Shown: positions 1 to 8,991 of the stretch, piece by piece
How the letters are laid out: each line of letters starts with the position of its first letter
Numbering within the stretch: the first letter of the stretch is position 1
Origin: Rhodococcus xishaensis
GTDB lineage: Bacteria > Actinomycetota > Actinomycetes > Mycobacteriales > Mycobacteriaceae
Assembly: GCF_004011825.1 (NCBI RefSeq)
Contig: NZ_RKLO01000001.1
Span: 62,001-126,000 of the forward strand
DNA: 64,000 nt
Direction of reading: 5' to 3'
Position numbers and translations under genes: made by a program
Notes under the pieces: generated by a model
Databases searched by the model: none
Told to the model about the DNA's origin: nothing
The model's input: the letters and a program-made list of their open reading frames with translations, nothing else

Positions 1-411
1 TAGGCCCTGCGCGGTCATGGTCTCCTGCGGCCGGTATGCGGAGGGTTGGAACGGGTGAACGTATTCGAACCGAACGGGCGACTGGGCGTCGAGCACGTGG
101 ACGTCGGTGAGCTGGACCAGCGACGCGAGCGCGGTGCGGCGGTCCTCACGGCCGGACTGGGCCTCGGCTAGGTCGTTCCGGACCACGAGCGGCCAGCCGG
201 GTCCGGCGGTGAGTCGACGGTAGCCGCTCGAGCCGATGGGTACGGCGACGGACTCGAGCGTGGTGCCGGCGATCGACGCCGGTAAGGGCGCGGCGAGTGC
301 CCGCCCGACGAGCGGATTCCACGACCGGTTGCCGATGAGTGGGAGCCCTGCGACTCCCAGTGCCCCGACTCCAGCAGCGCCGAGAAACTTGCGTCGATTC
401 ATATCGTTCAT
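1..411 (-). CDS. Tat-exported metallophosphoesterase, N-terminal part (runs off the window)
   Basis: Only the first 137 codons are in the window; the rest lies to the left of base 1. The N-terminus reads MNDMNRRKFLG followed by a hydrophobic Ala/Gly/Leu stretch, a twin-arginine signal typical of folded exported enzymes. After the signal come LVQLTDVHVLD and a following VRFEYVHPF, which resemble the first metal-binding (D-x-H) block of the calcineurin-like phosphoesterases of the actinobacterial PPA1498 type. The enzyme is expected outside the membrane, hydrolysing a phosphoester of unknown identity. Starts at 432, 411 and 402 are all in frame; 411 is used because no candidate has a strong ribosome site. 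A short ORF with an excellent ribosome site ends just upstream at 440, so translation may be coupled. Confidence 0.72.
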   Translation of the reverse strand, partial: MNDMNRRKFLGAAGVGALGVAGLPLIGNRSWNPLVGRALAAPLPASIAGTTLESVAVPIGSSGYRRLTAGPGWPLVVRNDLAEAQSGREDRRTALASLVQLTDVHVLDAQSPVRFEYVHPFQPSAYRPQETMTAQGL

Positions 412-1102
412 CTTTTGATGCCGACCGTTCATCCGAGGTTTACCTACGGCGGGCCAGTGTAGGTGAAAACTTCATCTAAAGCTCCTCCTTCGGCCGATTC
501 GTGTGCCCGTTTCGCTACGAATTTTGTCGCCGCCGGTACGAACCCGGACAAGTAGCATGAATAACGCAAACCGGACGGTCCACGGTTTTTCCTCCTGTCC
601 GAACGTTCAGTTTCATCTCCTGATAGTTCAGAATTCTCTGCGTGTAATTCTCTGCCGTCCCTGCGGCTGCTCCGCGCTCGTCAGGACCCCGGGAGTCATG
701 GAGTCGAACGACAGTGAGCCATCAGGTCTGCAACGAACCTCCGCTCCGGCGCGGTCGATCGTCTGATCATGGTCCGCGCGGGAATGACGCTCGCGGTACC
801 AACATGAGCGGGACCCCAGACCTCGGCGAGCAGACGTCGCAGCCTATCCGCCTCCGCCGGTCTCGGATGCGACGGAGAAGTGAGCATGCGAAAACCGGGC
901 CGGCTATCTGAGACTCCCAACGACTCTCGGGATTAGTGCCGTGCTTGCTGCCGAATTCCCGGGAATCACAGCGGTCGCCGAGAACTGTTAGACTTCGCTG
1001 GCTGCGGGCAGCAGCGAGTGTGCAAGTTCCGTTGGGTTCGCGCACTGCACGGCCGGGTGTTCGATTGACTGTCGGATCCAACTCGAGAATGCAGGGGCAA
1101 GA
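412..1102. other. 690-base intergenic region
   Basis: Apart from the short leader ORF at 440-475 no convincing gene is seen. Several small frames (for example plus strand 503-766 and minus strand 696-920) lack ribosome sites and recognisable sequence. The stretch from about 580 to 660 is locally AT-richer than the surroundings, which fits promoter DNA, but no clear -35/-10 pair was identified. No tRNA-like fold was recognised. Confidence 0.4.
440..475 (-). CDS. Possible 11-codon leader peptide upstream of the phosphoesterase
   Basis: On the minus strand an ATG at 475 opens a short frame, MKFSPTLARRR, closed by TAA at 440-442. It is preceded by AAGGAGGAG (482-490) with a 6-nt spacer, the best Shine-Dalgarno match in this part of the window. 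The stop lies 7 nt before the outermost in-frame ATG (432) of the phosphoesterase, which itself has no good ribosome site. This is seen directly; a role as a translational-coupling leader is inference. It may also be chance. Confidence 0.35.
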   Translation of the reverse strand: MKFSPTLARRR

Positions 1103-1465
1103 ATGCGAAAGGTCAGCACCGAGCGGCTTGAGCCTTGGCTAGTTGCGCTCATGGCCGCGGCCTTCGCACTATTGATCATCGATGATTTGGCGGAGCACGA
1201 TTGGTGGACCGCTGGACTATTTACCGTCTCCGGAATCGTCCTCCTTGCAACCTACCGAAGCGACCGCTCGCGATCGCGCCGAGGGGCAGGTTCAAATGAA
1301 CAAGAGGATGGGCCGGCGGCCATACCCGCTTCCGAGATAGAAACTGCTGTAGCCAACGCGAACAGCGAGGTAGCGGCCGTGAAGGCCGTCAGAGAGAAGT
1401 TCCCGAATCTGGGACTCAAAGAGGCGCTGACGCTTGTGCGAGCTAGCTCGCGAAGCTTCAAGTAG
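1103..1465 (+). CDS. Small membrane protein with ribosomal L7/L12 C-terminal-like tail
   Basis: 120 residues, starting at an ATG preceded by AGGGGCAAG. Two hydrophobic segments (about residues 11-28 and 34-51) form a membrane hairpin, followed by a charged linker (52-75). The tail from about residue 88 contains VAAVKAVREKFPNLGLKEAL, closely resembling the C-terminal domain of ribosomal protein L7/L12, where a KxxVIKxVRExTGLGLKEAKxLV pattern folds into a small alpha/beta unit. In L7/L12 this domain recruits GTPase factors; here it is anchored at the membrane. The function is unknown: the domain may bind a GTPase or act only as a protein-interaction module. It stands alone, convergent to the next small membrane gene. 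Confidence 0.75.
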   Translation: MRKVSTERLEPWLVALMAAAFALLIIDDLAEHDWWTAGLFTVSGIVLLATYRSDRSRSRRGAGSNEQEDGPAAIPASEIETAVANANSEVAAVKAVREKFPNLGLKEALTLVRASSRSFK

Positions 1466-1498
1466 TAGCTAGATCCCGAATACAGCCTCGAGAGTCAT

Positions 1499-1807
1499 TC
1501 AGTGCGGGATCAATCCCGTCAACAGCCATACGCCCACTGCCGTCAAAGCAAAATTCGCGATCAGGACCGCGACTGGCAAACCAGTGCCACGGTTCTTACG
1601 CGAAGCCTTCTCCATGATTCCGGAGCTTACAATGCCCGCAGACCAGGCAAACATCAGAACAGCAGCCCCATTGACGCCCTTGGCGTATTCGAACAAGGCG
1701 CTGACAAAGAGGGCTGTACCTGAAGCAATGGCCAAGCCGCACATTCCAAAGAATACGCCGCGGAGCTCTTTGTAGTGCTTCTCGTTCAGGCTGGAGGTGA
1801 ACATCAT
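1499..1807 (-). CDS. Small integral membrane protein, unknown function
   Basis: 102 residues beginning MMFTSSLNEKHYKELRG. A GGGAAG ribosome site lies just upstream and either of the adjacent ATGs (1807, 1804) could be used. Three hydrophobic segments are visible, about residues 17-38, 45-63 and 77-98, separated by short basic loops (KASRKNRGTG between the last two). No family is recognised. It is convergent with the preceding L7/L12-like membrane protein gene, with 33 bases between their stops. Base composition is slightly less GC-rich than the core genes, as for its neighbour, so both may be accessory genes. Confidence 0.6.
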   Translation of the reverse strand: MMFTSSLNEKHYKELRGVFFGMCGLAIASGTALFVSALFEYAKGVNGAAVLMFAWSAGIVSSGIMEKASRKNRGTGLPVAVLIANFALTAVGVWLLTGLIPH

Positions 1808-2134
1808 CTACTTCCCGGTGCTGAAGTGGCATCATCCGATCGCTATTCAGGGATCAGCTTTCGCGATGGGGAGGATAGCGCGCTGTCGGTTGCTTCGGGC
1901 AGGAATGCCGGCAGGCCGCCTGCACCGGATGTGTCCGCTGCGGGGCAGCATCCAATGCCGAGGCTGTTCCCTCCGAACTGGTTGGCTGGTACAGGAAGTA
2001 CCAACCGACTAGACCGCCTCCGCGACAGGGACTTTCGTCCGGATGTGGGGAATCGTCAGCGGACTCGATCGCACTTTCATCGGCCTTGCGAGTGCGATCG
2101 CCGCGCCCGCGCCGGCGACGAAGGGCGGGATGTT

Positions 2135-2161
2135 CGAGTGAGCCTGCAGCGGGCTCACTCG
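2135..2161. repeat. Perfect inverted repeat upstream of CIRCE
   Basis: CGAGTGAGCC and GGCTCACTCG (10 bp each) flank a 7-base loop. There is no T-run after it, so it is not a classical terminator on the plus strand. It could end transcription arriving from the left or be a regulator site for the groES promoter; nothing in the sequence decides between these. Confidence 0.45.
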
Positions 2162-2181
2162 GGTAGTGCCGCCCTTGAGTG

Positions 2182-2208
2182 CTGGCACTCTCGTGTATAG
2201 AGTGCTAG
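2182..2208. promoter_or_regulatory. CIRCE operator (HrcA site) of groES-groEL1
   Basis: CTGGCACTC, nine bases, GAGTGCTAG matches the CIRCE consensus TTAGCACTC-N9-GAGTGCTAA with small changes at the outer ends. HrcA is the known repressor at such sites. The left arm is also part of a second palindrome, GAGTGC-TG-GCACTC, at 2177-2190. Confidence 0.9.
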
Positions 2209-2335
2209 TCGACGCTGAGCGAGCTCCGGCACCCGCGACGACGGGGCTCGTGAGGAGTCATTGTGGTGACTGAACTGATCGTGGTCCGAGGAACCGCCTC
2301 GGACCCAACGAACCCCTGAAAGTGGAGGGCTCATC

Positions 2336-2638
2336 GTGGCGAGCGTGAACATCAAGCCGCTCGAGGACAAGATCCTCGTCCAGGCCAACGAGGCCGAGAC
2401 GACGACTGCCTCCGGCCTGGTCATCCCCGACACGGCGAAGGAGAAGCCCCAAGAGGGCACCGTCGTCGCCGTTGGCCCCGGCCGCTGGGACGAGGACGGC
2501 GAGAAGCGCATTCCGCTGGACGTCCAGGAAGGCGACACCGTCATCTACAGCAAGTACGGCGGAACCGAGATCAAGTACGCCGGCGAGGAGTACCTGATCC
2601 TGTCGGCTCGCGACGTGCTGGCTGTCGTCGCCAAGTAA
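2336..2638 (+). CDS. groES: Co-chaperonin GroES (Hsp10)
   Basis: 100 residues, the normal length for GroES. The start is GTG (GTGGCGAGC) with GGAGGG 7-8 bases upstream. It begins [15 protein letters not shown] and carries the mobile-loop region ([19 protein letters not shown]) that binds GroEL, then the conserved [10 protein letters not shown] strand and an [10 protein letters not shown] segment. It forms the heptameric cap that closes the GroEL cage in the cytoplasm. CIRCE control places it in the HrcA heat-shock regulon. groEL1 follows after 118 bases, so the two form an operon. Confidence 0.97.
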   Translation: MASVNIKPLEDKILVQANEAETTTASGLVIPDTAKEKPQEGTVVAVGPGRWDEDGEKRIPLDVQEGDTVIYSKYGGTEIKYAGEEYLILSARDVLAVVAK

Positions 2639-2651
2639 GCCTCACGCCTCT

Positions 2652-2682
2652 CGCCCCGGAGTTCCGCATCGGACCCGGGGCG
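2652..2682 (+). terminator. Intercistronic hairpin between groES and groEL1
   Basis: CGCCCCGG (2652-2659) pairs with CCGGGGCG (2675-2682), followed a few bases later by TTTT at 2690-2693. It could act as a partial terminator or as an RNA processing/stability element that sets the GroES:GroEL1 ratio. The fold is seen; the role is inference. Confidence 0.4.
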
Positions 2683-2735
2683 GAGTGCGTTTTCCGGCCG
2701 AAACCCTGAAACCCGCTTCGGGACTAAGACCCTGA

Positions 2736-4370
<1,635 letters not shown>

Positions 4371-4390
4371 CCTCGGTAACAGTTGAGACG

Positions 4391-4422
4391 AAGGCCCCCG
4401 GACGAATTCGTTCGGGGGCCTT
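4391..4422. terminator. Terminator between groEL1 and rskA
   Basis: AAGGCCCCCG (4391-4400) pairs with CGGGGGCCTT (4413-4422) around a 12-base loop. It lies between convergent genes and its A/T ends make it usable from both strands. Confidence 0.8.
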
Positions 4423-4433
4423 CAGCTTTCGGG

Positions 4434-5138
4434 TCAGATGAGCGGGAGAGATGCGAACATGTCGCCCGTCGGTTGCGTCGATCCCCCGGGCGGTTCCACG
4501 GTGAAGCCGAGTTGCGTCGCGCCATCGATGTCCTCGAGCACTGCGGTGGTAGTGGGCGCCACCTGTCCGGGACCCATCGTTCCCACCGACACCTGCTGGT
4601 CTCCGTGTACGAGCCACATCTGATAGACCGTGTCCGGCCTGGGTGGAGTGACCCCGTTCATCACGAGCATCGCGGCGTTCGCTTCCCTCGAATACATCGC
4701 GGTCGCGGTACCACCGCCCGGGATCTCCGCCGACGACGACTGCATGTCGGGGGCATCGAGGATCTGCGCGGTGACCGACGTCGCCGGTGGAGTCTGCGTG
4801 AACTGACTCCCGATGACGACGCCGCCGGCAAGCAGCGCCGCGGCGGCAGCCACCGAGGCAACCGCGATCCGCCACCGTCGCTTGTCGGCTCGACGTTTCG
4901 AGACCTCGTCGCCGGAGACCCGACGCAGCAGGTCGTTGCGCAGCGACGATGGTGGCGTGGCAGCGACGAGTGAACTGGCGGCCGCCATCGTCTCGTGGGC
5001 CAACCGCACCGCGGTGTCGAACTCAGCCCGTGTCGTCTCGTCCGCACCGGCGAGGCGTGCTTCCAGCTTGCTCCGGTCATCATCGTCGAGGGCGTTGAGG
5101 GCGAGAAGGTGCGCCCACTCGATCAGGTCGTCGTCCAT
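4434..5138 (-). CDS. rskA: Anti-sigma-K factor RskA
   Basis: 234 residues. The cytoplasmic N-terminal part (about 1-80) has the helical anti-sigma fold starting DDDLIEWAHLLALNALDDDD. One membrane segment follows at about residues 90-110, after a KRRADKRRWR basic stretch. The extracytoplasmic C-terminal half contains the RskA-domain motif around YQMWLVHGDQQVSVGTM. RskA holds SigK inactive at the membrane until it is cleaved by regulated proteolysis. The ATG lies 1 base after the sigK stop, with GAGGTGAG as the ribosome site inside the sigK end, so the pair is translationally linked and co-expressed. Confidence 0.93.
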   Translation of the reverse strand: MDDDLIEWAHLLALNALDDDDRSKLEARLAGADETTRAEFDTAVRLAHETMAAASSLVAATPPSSLRNDLLRRVSGDEVSKRRADKRRWRIAVASVAAAAALLAGGVVIGSQFTQTPPATSVTAQILDAPDMQSSSAEIPGGGTATAMYSREANAAMLVMNGVTPPRPDTVYQMWLVHGDQQVSVGTMGPGQVAPTTTAVLEDIDGATQLGFTVEPPGGSTQPTGDMFASLPLI

Positions 5139-5139
5139 C

Positions 5140-5763
5140 TCACCTCACCCCCAGACATCCACGGAGTCTTACCAATCCGTCCCTGATCCGGGACTTCACC
5201 GTCGGCACTGCGACTCCGAGTTCCGCCGCTACCTCGCGGTACGTCCGACCGCCGTAGTACGCGAGGGTTACCGACTGCCTCTGGATGTCCGTCAGCGTCT
5301 GCATGCAGTCGAGAACCGCCTGGCGCTCCGCCCGCCGCGAGACTTCCTCCGTGACCTCGTCGAAATCGTCGGTGCGGTTGGTGGTCTCGTAGACGAACTC
5401 GCGATCGGTATGCGACTGCTCCGAACGGACCCGGTCCACGGCCCGTCGGTGCGCCAGCATCATCAGCCACGACAGCGGCGAACCGCGTCGCGGATCGAAC
5501 GTGGCCGCGGACTTCCACACCTGGATGAAGACCTCCTGCGCCGTCTCCTCGCTGTACCCCGGATCGCGAAGGATCCGCAGGATCAGACCGTAGACGCGGG
5601 AACCGGTGCGGTCGTAGAAGTCTGCGAACGCTTCGGTATCGGCGGAAGCGATGCGCTGTAGCAACATCCTCAGATCCGCCGCCTCGTCGGCGCGCACATC
5701 GACGACGCGTCGGCTGTCGGCCGGGCAGACGTCATCGCCGCCGGCGGATCCGGCCGCGTTCAC
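5140..5763 (-). CDS. sigK: ECF sigma factor SigK
   Basis: About 207 residues from the GTG at 5763, chosen because GAGG lies just upstream and no good ATG precedes the sigma-2 region. The frame is open much further upstream but that part has no sigma character. Region 2 spans about 44-110 (FYDRTGSRVYGLILRIL, then YSEETAQEVFIQVW) and region 4 about 150-203 with the helix-turn-helix TYREVAAELGVAVPTVKSRI. In mycobacteria SigK drives mpt70/mpt83, which encode fasciclin-domain antigens, and its own operon. Here a fasciclin lipoprotein gene sits directly upstream on the same strand. Its activity is expected to be controlled by the adjacent RskA. Confidence 0.92.
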   Translation of the reverse strand: MNAAGSAGGDDVCPADSRRVVDVRADEAADLRMLLQRIASADTEAFADFYDRTGSRVYGLILRILRDPGYSEETAQEVFIQVWKSAATFDPRRGSPLSWLMMLAHRRAVDRVRSEQSHTDREFVYETTNRTDDFDEVTEEVSRRAERQAVLDCMQTLTDIQRQSVTLAYYGGRTYREVAAELGVAVPTVKSRIRDGLVRLRGCLGVR

Positions 5764-5891
5764 GTGTCCTCGTTCGAAGGCATCGAGGATCACCGTAGCG
5801 TCCGCGGACCGGATCTTCCGGGATTGGTGGGCCCTTCGGGTGGCGCCGGTGTTTGGCTCCACCGGTCCAGCCTCGAATCCAGCTCGGCACC

Positions 5892-6536
5892 CTAGCTTGG
5901 CATCAGGACCGAATCGATGAGGTACACAGTGGCGTTCGCGGTCTGCACGCCGCCGCACACGACACCGGCCTCGTCGACCTTCAGGTCGTCGCCCGACCCG
6001 GTGACCGTCACGTCCGAGCCCTCGACGGTGGTGTGTGTCCCGTCGACCTGGTCCGGCGCAAGTTCTCCGGGAACCACGTGGTAGGTGAGGATGTCGGTCA
6101 GCAGGGCATCGTCGGTCCTCAACTGCTCGATGGTCGCGGGATCGACTTTCGCGAACGCTTCGTCGGTCGGTGCGAACACAGTGAACTCGCCGCCGTCGAG
6201 TGTGTCGACCAGATTGACGTCCGGGTTGAGCTGCCCGGATACAGCGGCAGTCAGGGTCGTCAGCATCGGGTTGTTGGAGGCCGCGACGGTTACAGGATCC
6301 TGGGCCATGCCGCTCACCGAGCCGGGGCCTTCGGGAACCATCTCCGCGTAGTCGGCACAACCGGGCCCCACCAGATTCGCGGCCGGCTCAGCCGTGCCGT
6401 TCATCGGGCTCTCCATCGTCGGACTCGGGGTTGTCGTCGTGCCATTCGAGTCGTCGTCGGTCGCGCACGCACTAAGAACGAGGAGCGCGGCCGAGGCTGT
6501 GGCGGCGACGGCGAAAGTGCGGGTCTTCGTGATCAT
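5892..6536 (-). CDS. Fasciclin (FAS1) domain lipoprotein, MPT83/MPT70-like
   Basis: 214 residues, ATG at 6536 with GGAGGG upstream. A signal peptide ends in the lipobox VLSAC (acylated Cys24). A Thr/Ser/Pro-rich linker follows, then one FAS1 domain from about residue 77 to the end, with the H1-like [17 protein letters not shown] and the H2-like [11 protein letters not shown] segments. FAS1 domains mediate adhesion to surfaces or matrix. The protein is expected to be anchored on the outer face of the membrane. Its position next to sigK-rskA matches the known SigK regulon. A CCATCC-N15-CCGAAG element upstream looks like a SigK promoter. Confidence 0.9.
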   Translation of the reverse strand: MITKTRTFAVAATASAALLVLSACATDDDSNGTTTTPSPTMESPMNGTAEPAANLVGPGCADYAEMVPEGPGSVSGMAQDPVTVAASNNPMLTTLTAAVSGQLNPDVNLVDTLDGGEFTVFAPTDEAFAKVDPATIEQLRTDDALLTDILTYHVVPGELAPDQVDGTHTTVEGSDVTVTGSGDDLKVDEAGVVCGGVQTANATVYLIDSVLMPS

Positions 6537-6592
6537 GGGTCTGCCCTCCGGCAGTTGCTCCGAGCAGTATCGATTGAAACTGTCGATAGGGA

Positions 6593-6619
6593 CTTCGGAG
6601 CGAGCGGCAGTCCGGATGG
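6593..6619 (-). promoter_or_regulatory. Candidate SigK promoter of the fasciclin lipoprotein gene
   Basis: On the minus strand CCATCC (6619-6614) is followed after 15 bases by CCGAAG (6598-6593), about 57 bases upstream of the start codon. Mycobacterial SigK promoters are described with a CCATCC -35 and a CCGAAT-like -10. The match is by eye. Confidence 0.5.
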
Positions 6620-6714
6620 GCGGCATCGTCTCAGAACTTCGCGAACGATCTGAGAGCATCGCGGTGGTTGATAGCCCCGCGCACGACGATGCCCAGTGGG
6701 CGGCGAAGGGACCC

Positions 6715-7005
6715 TCAGGCGATCCGGCGGCGGGTCTGCTGGGCGAGCGCCCCCCGCTCCGACTCCGACAACCCACCCCAGATCCCGTACGGCTCGCACA
6801 CCGACAGGGCATGGTTGCGGCACTGGTTGATGACCGGGCAACGCCGGCATGTCTCCTTGGCCCGGCTTTCCCGCTGTGCCCGGGCACGACCACGTTCGCC
6901 GTCCGGATGGAAGAAGACAGAGGAATCCATCCCACGACACAGCCCGCGCATCTGCCAGTCCCAGATGTCGGCGTTCGGTCCGGGTAGACGATTCGGAACA
7001 GGCAT
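6715..7005 (-). CDS. whiB3: Iron-sulfur transcription factor WhiB3
   Basis: 96 residues starting [18 protein letters not shown], preceded by GAGGAG. Four cysteines in the WhiB pattern (C23, C53, C56, C62) bind a [4Fe-4S] cluster. The [11 protein letters not shown] turn and the basic tail QQTRRRIA follow, for sigma-factor and DNA contact. The N-terminal [11 protein letters not shown] block and the [16 protein letters not shown] stretch are those of WhiB3, which senses O2, NO and redox state and controls lipid anabolism in mycobacteria. A further cysteine, C70, precedes the turn. Neighbouring sigD/guaB genes match the M. tuberculosis whiB3 neighbourhood. Confidence 0.94.
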   Translation of the reverse strand: MPVPNRLPGPNADIWDWQMRGLCRGMDSSVFFHPDGERGRARAQRESRAKETCRRCPVINQCRNHALSVCEPYGIWGGLSESERGALAQQTRRRIA

Positions 7006-7479
7006 CAGGACTCCTCTGTAGGCAGGCTCGCGATGATGCTGCAAGCAGCCCGCCACCCCCCGGGGATGACGGGACCAATGAAAATGGCCACGCACACGTA
7101 ACCGTAATGGGCGGTATGAAATCGCGTCAACACCCTTGGCCAGTGGTGATTCACATATCTGCGGAGCGAAGAGTTAACGGGTTGTTCATTTACCTCATTT
7201 ATGTCGACGCCCCGAAGTGCTCGAGTCCGTGCAGGTAGATGGGGTGTCCAGCTGGGCAATCTTCTGGAGTGATTTCGTCACTCGGGTCGCCCGAGAGTGC
7301 GGCTTGGTAATTCTCGTTAACCCCGTTGGCACAAATTCTTAAAATTGGCAGACGGTAGGTGGTGCATTCGTCGGGGCGGATGCGAGTTCGACTGCTTCCG
7401 TCCGGGGCCGCGATGTCCGATTTGTGGACTGCGACCGGCATCAGCCAAGGCGGGCTGTCGGTGATGGGATACTCGTCGG
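7006..7479. other. Divergent intergenic region between whiB3 and the next gene
   Basis: 474 bases with no supported gene. The middle (about 7080-7350) is clearly less GC-rich than the flanks and contains two GTTAAC hexamers (within 7170-7185 and 7312-7330), compatible with promoters for the divergent genes. A minus-strand frame across 7199-7999 is Arg/Pro-rich shadow sequence. Confidence 0.45.
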
Positions 7480-8283
7480 ATGCTCCGCGACGTCGCGTTC
7501 GGCCCGGATCCTGGGCGATACCCGCTGCCGGTGCCCGGCGATGCCGTCGGGCGTTGGCTTCGCGGCGTGGCGCTCGGCGGGCAGGGCCGCTACGCCCAGG
7601 CTCGTGCCGAGCTCGAGACCCTGCGGCGCTCGACCGCTCAGCCGGCGGTCCTGTCGCTGGCCGCGAGTAGCCAGGCGTCGCTTCTTCGGCAACTGGGATC
7701 GCATGCTCGTGCCTCCGGGTACGACGGTGAGGCTCTCGCTCTGGTCGGTGCGAGTCGCTCGCGCGATCGCGAGGGTGCGCCCCTGATTGACGAGGCGCGA
7801 TGCGACGCGCTGACTGGGCTCGCGGCCGATGCCCTCGGCTGCGGGCGGCTCGCCTTGGGGCGGCGACTGCTCGCGCGTTGCCGAGAGTATCTGGACGAGG
7901 TCGGGGATCCGGACACTCTCTGGCGTCAGCACATCCGCCTGGACTGGGTGACGACTGAGATCGCACTCGCAAAGGGCGACTTCGAGACCGCGGCGACACA
8001 CTCGGCGGCGGCCGTTGCGCTTTCCGCGGACTGCCCGTCGGTCCGTCATCGCATCAAGTCGGCCCTGCTGTTCGCGGCGGCCGCGACCGGATTGCCAGAA
8101 TCTGATCGCGCTCTGCAGGCGGCTGAGCAGGTACTCGCCGACAGCGACACACATGGGCTGGTGCCGCTGCGATGGGCGGCTGCAATGCTCGTGAACGGTG
8201 TAAAGCCGACTGCAGCTGCGCGGGCCGTGCGAGACGACTGTGCAGCCGTGTTGGCCCGTCGGGGCGGGAGGTTCGTGACATGA
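7480..8283 (+). CDS. Conserved actinobacterial hypothetical protein (TPR-like helical)
   Basis: 267 residues with no catalytic motif recognised. The sequence is almost entirely Ala/Leu/Arg-rich amphipathic helices of about 30-40 residues (for example GRYAQARAELETLRR, then LSLAASSQASLLRQLG), the pattern of a TPR-like alpha-solenoid. No signal peptide or membrane span is visible, so a cytoplasmic scaffold role is possible. The position between whiB3 and sigD is that of Rv3415c in M. tuberculosis, a conserved protein without an assigned function. ATG 7480 is the first in-frame start after a stop; its ribosome site is weak, so an internal start is possible. Confidence 0.75.
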   Translation: MLRDVAFGPDPGRYPLPVPGDAVGRWLRGVALGGQGRYAQARAELETLRRSTAQPAVLSLAASSQASLLRQLGSHARASGYDGEALALVGASRSRDREGAPLIDEARCDALTGLAADALGCGRLALGRRLLARCREYLDEVGDPDTLWRQHIRLDWVTTEIALAKGDFETAATHSAAAVALSADCPSVRHRIKSALLFAAAATGLPESDRALQAAEQVLADSDTHGLVPLRWAAAMLVNGVKPTAAARAVRDDCAAVLARRGGRFVT

Positions 8284-8412
8284 CCGCTGGAATTTCGGGC
8301 GGGGCGTCGCCTCGCCGGACTGTGTCGTTAGTCTTACAGACGTTCCGCCACGCGGCGGAAGCACACCCGGCTGGGGGGACGTGCCACTGTAACGCCAGGA
8401 TTCGCTCTGACG

Positions 8413-8991
8413 ATGTTTAACACGGGTGAGGAGTTGAACTCCATCGTCCCTGCCGCTGCGCAGGGCGACCGGAATGCTCTGGCCCAAGTCCTGCAGAGTA
8501 TTCGACCTTTGGTCGTACGGTATTGCCGAGCGAGGGTAGGAGCCTCGGAGCGGGGGAACCTGTCCGCGGACGACGTGGCGCAGGAGGTGTGCCTGGCCGT
8601 GATGACCGCGCTTCCGCGCTACAAGGATCAAGGCCGCCCGTTCATGGCTTTCGTGTACGGGATCGCTGCGCACAAGGTTGCGGACGCACACCGCAACTCG
8701 GCGCGTAACAAATCCGATCCAGTTGCAGAAGTACCAGATGTCGTTTCCTCCGAGGACGGTCCCGAAGCCCGGGCGCTGAGTTCGGAGACGGGCCGACAGG
8801 TGAACGCGCTGCTGGAAACGCTTCCGGAGAAGCACCGCGAGATCCTCGTCCTCCGGCTCGTCGTGGGGCTGTCCGCAGAGGAGACGGCGGCAGCGGTCGG
8901 AAGTACCGCTGGTGCCGTGCGGGTGGCTCAGCACCGAGCCATCGCCAAGTTGAAGAAGGAAGTGACGAGAGCAGGTGAGAGACATGGCTAG
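8413..8991 (+). CDS. sigD: ECF sigma factor SigD
   Basis: 192 residues. Region 2 spans about 28-95 (VRYCRARVGASERGNLSADD, then AQEVCLAVMTALPRY) and region 4 about 130-185 with LSAEETAAAVGSTAGAVRVA as the helix-turn-helix. The sequence and the following anti-sigma gene identify SigD, which in mycobacteria governs Rpf, lipid-metabolism and other stationary-phase genes. The ATG at 8413 has no clear Shine-Dalgarno sequence; a TTG eight codons in is not better placed. The 3' end overlaps rsdA. Upstream there is a 7-bp inverted repeat at 8343-8360 of unknown role. Confidence 0.93.
   Translation: MFNTGEELNSIVPAAAQGDRNALAQVLQSIRPLVVRYCRARVGASERGNLSADDVAQEVCLAVMTALPRYKDQGRPFMAFVYGIAAHKVADAHRNSARNKSDPVAEVPDVVSSEDGPEARALSSETGRQVNALLETLPEKHREILVLRLVVGLSAEETAAAVGSTAGAVRVAQHRAIAKLKKEVTRAGERHG

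Larger units (their letters stand above)
1808..2335. other. Intergenic region leading to groES
   Basis: 528 bases without a supported gene. Seen here are a perfect 10-bp inverted repeat at 2135-2161, the CIRCE operator at 2182-2208 and the groES leader. A plus-strand frame covering 1775-2200 is Arg/Pro-rich and looks like a shadow; a short frame at 2043-2138 with no ribosome site was also left out. Confidence 0.5.

Noticed and set aside
503-1081. Several small frames on both strands in the first intergenic region
   Set aside because: No ribosome sites, no conserved motifs, mutually overlapping.
2043-2138. 31-codon plus-strand frame (MWGIVSGLDRTF...)
   Set aside because: Peptide looks partly protein-like, but there is no ribosome site and no context; not enough support.
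1775-2200. 141-codon plus-strand frame before groES
   Set aside because: Includes the CIRCE operator, has no ribosome site and no recognisable protein character.
5764-6360. N-terminal extension of the sigK frame
   Set aside because: The extra 199 codons are antisense-like Arg-rich sequence overlapping the fasciclin gene in another frame; sigma region 2 begins after the GTG at 5763.
8389-8415. GTAACG...CGAT pair just before sigD, resembling a SigD-type promoter
   Set aside because: The -10-like part overlaps the ATG of sigD, so the transcript would start inside the gene; more likely coincidence.
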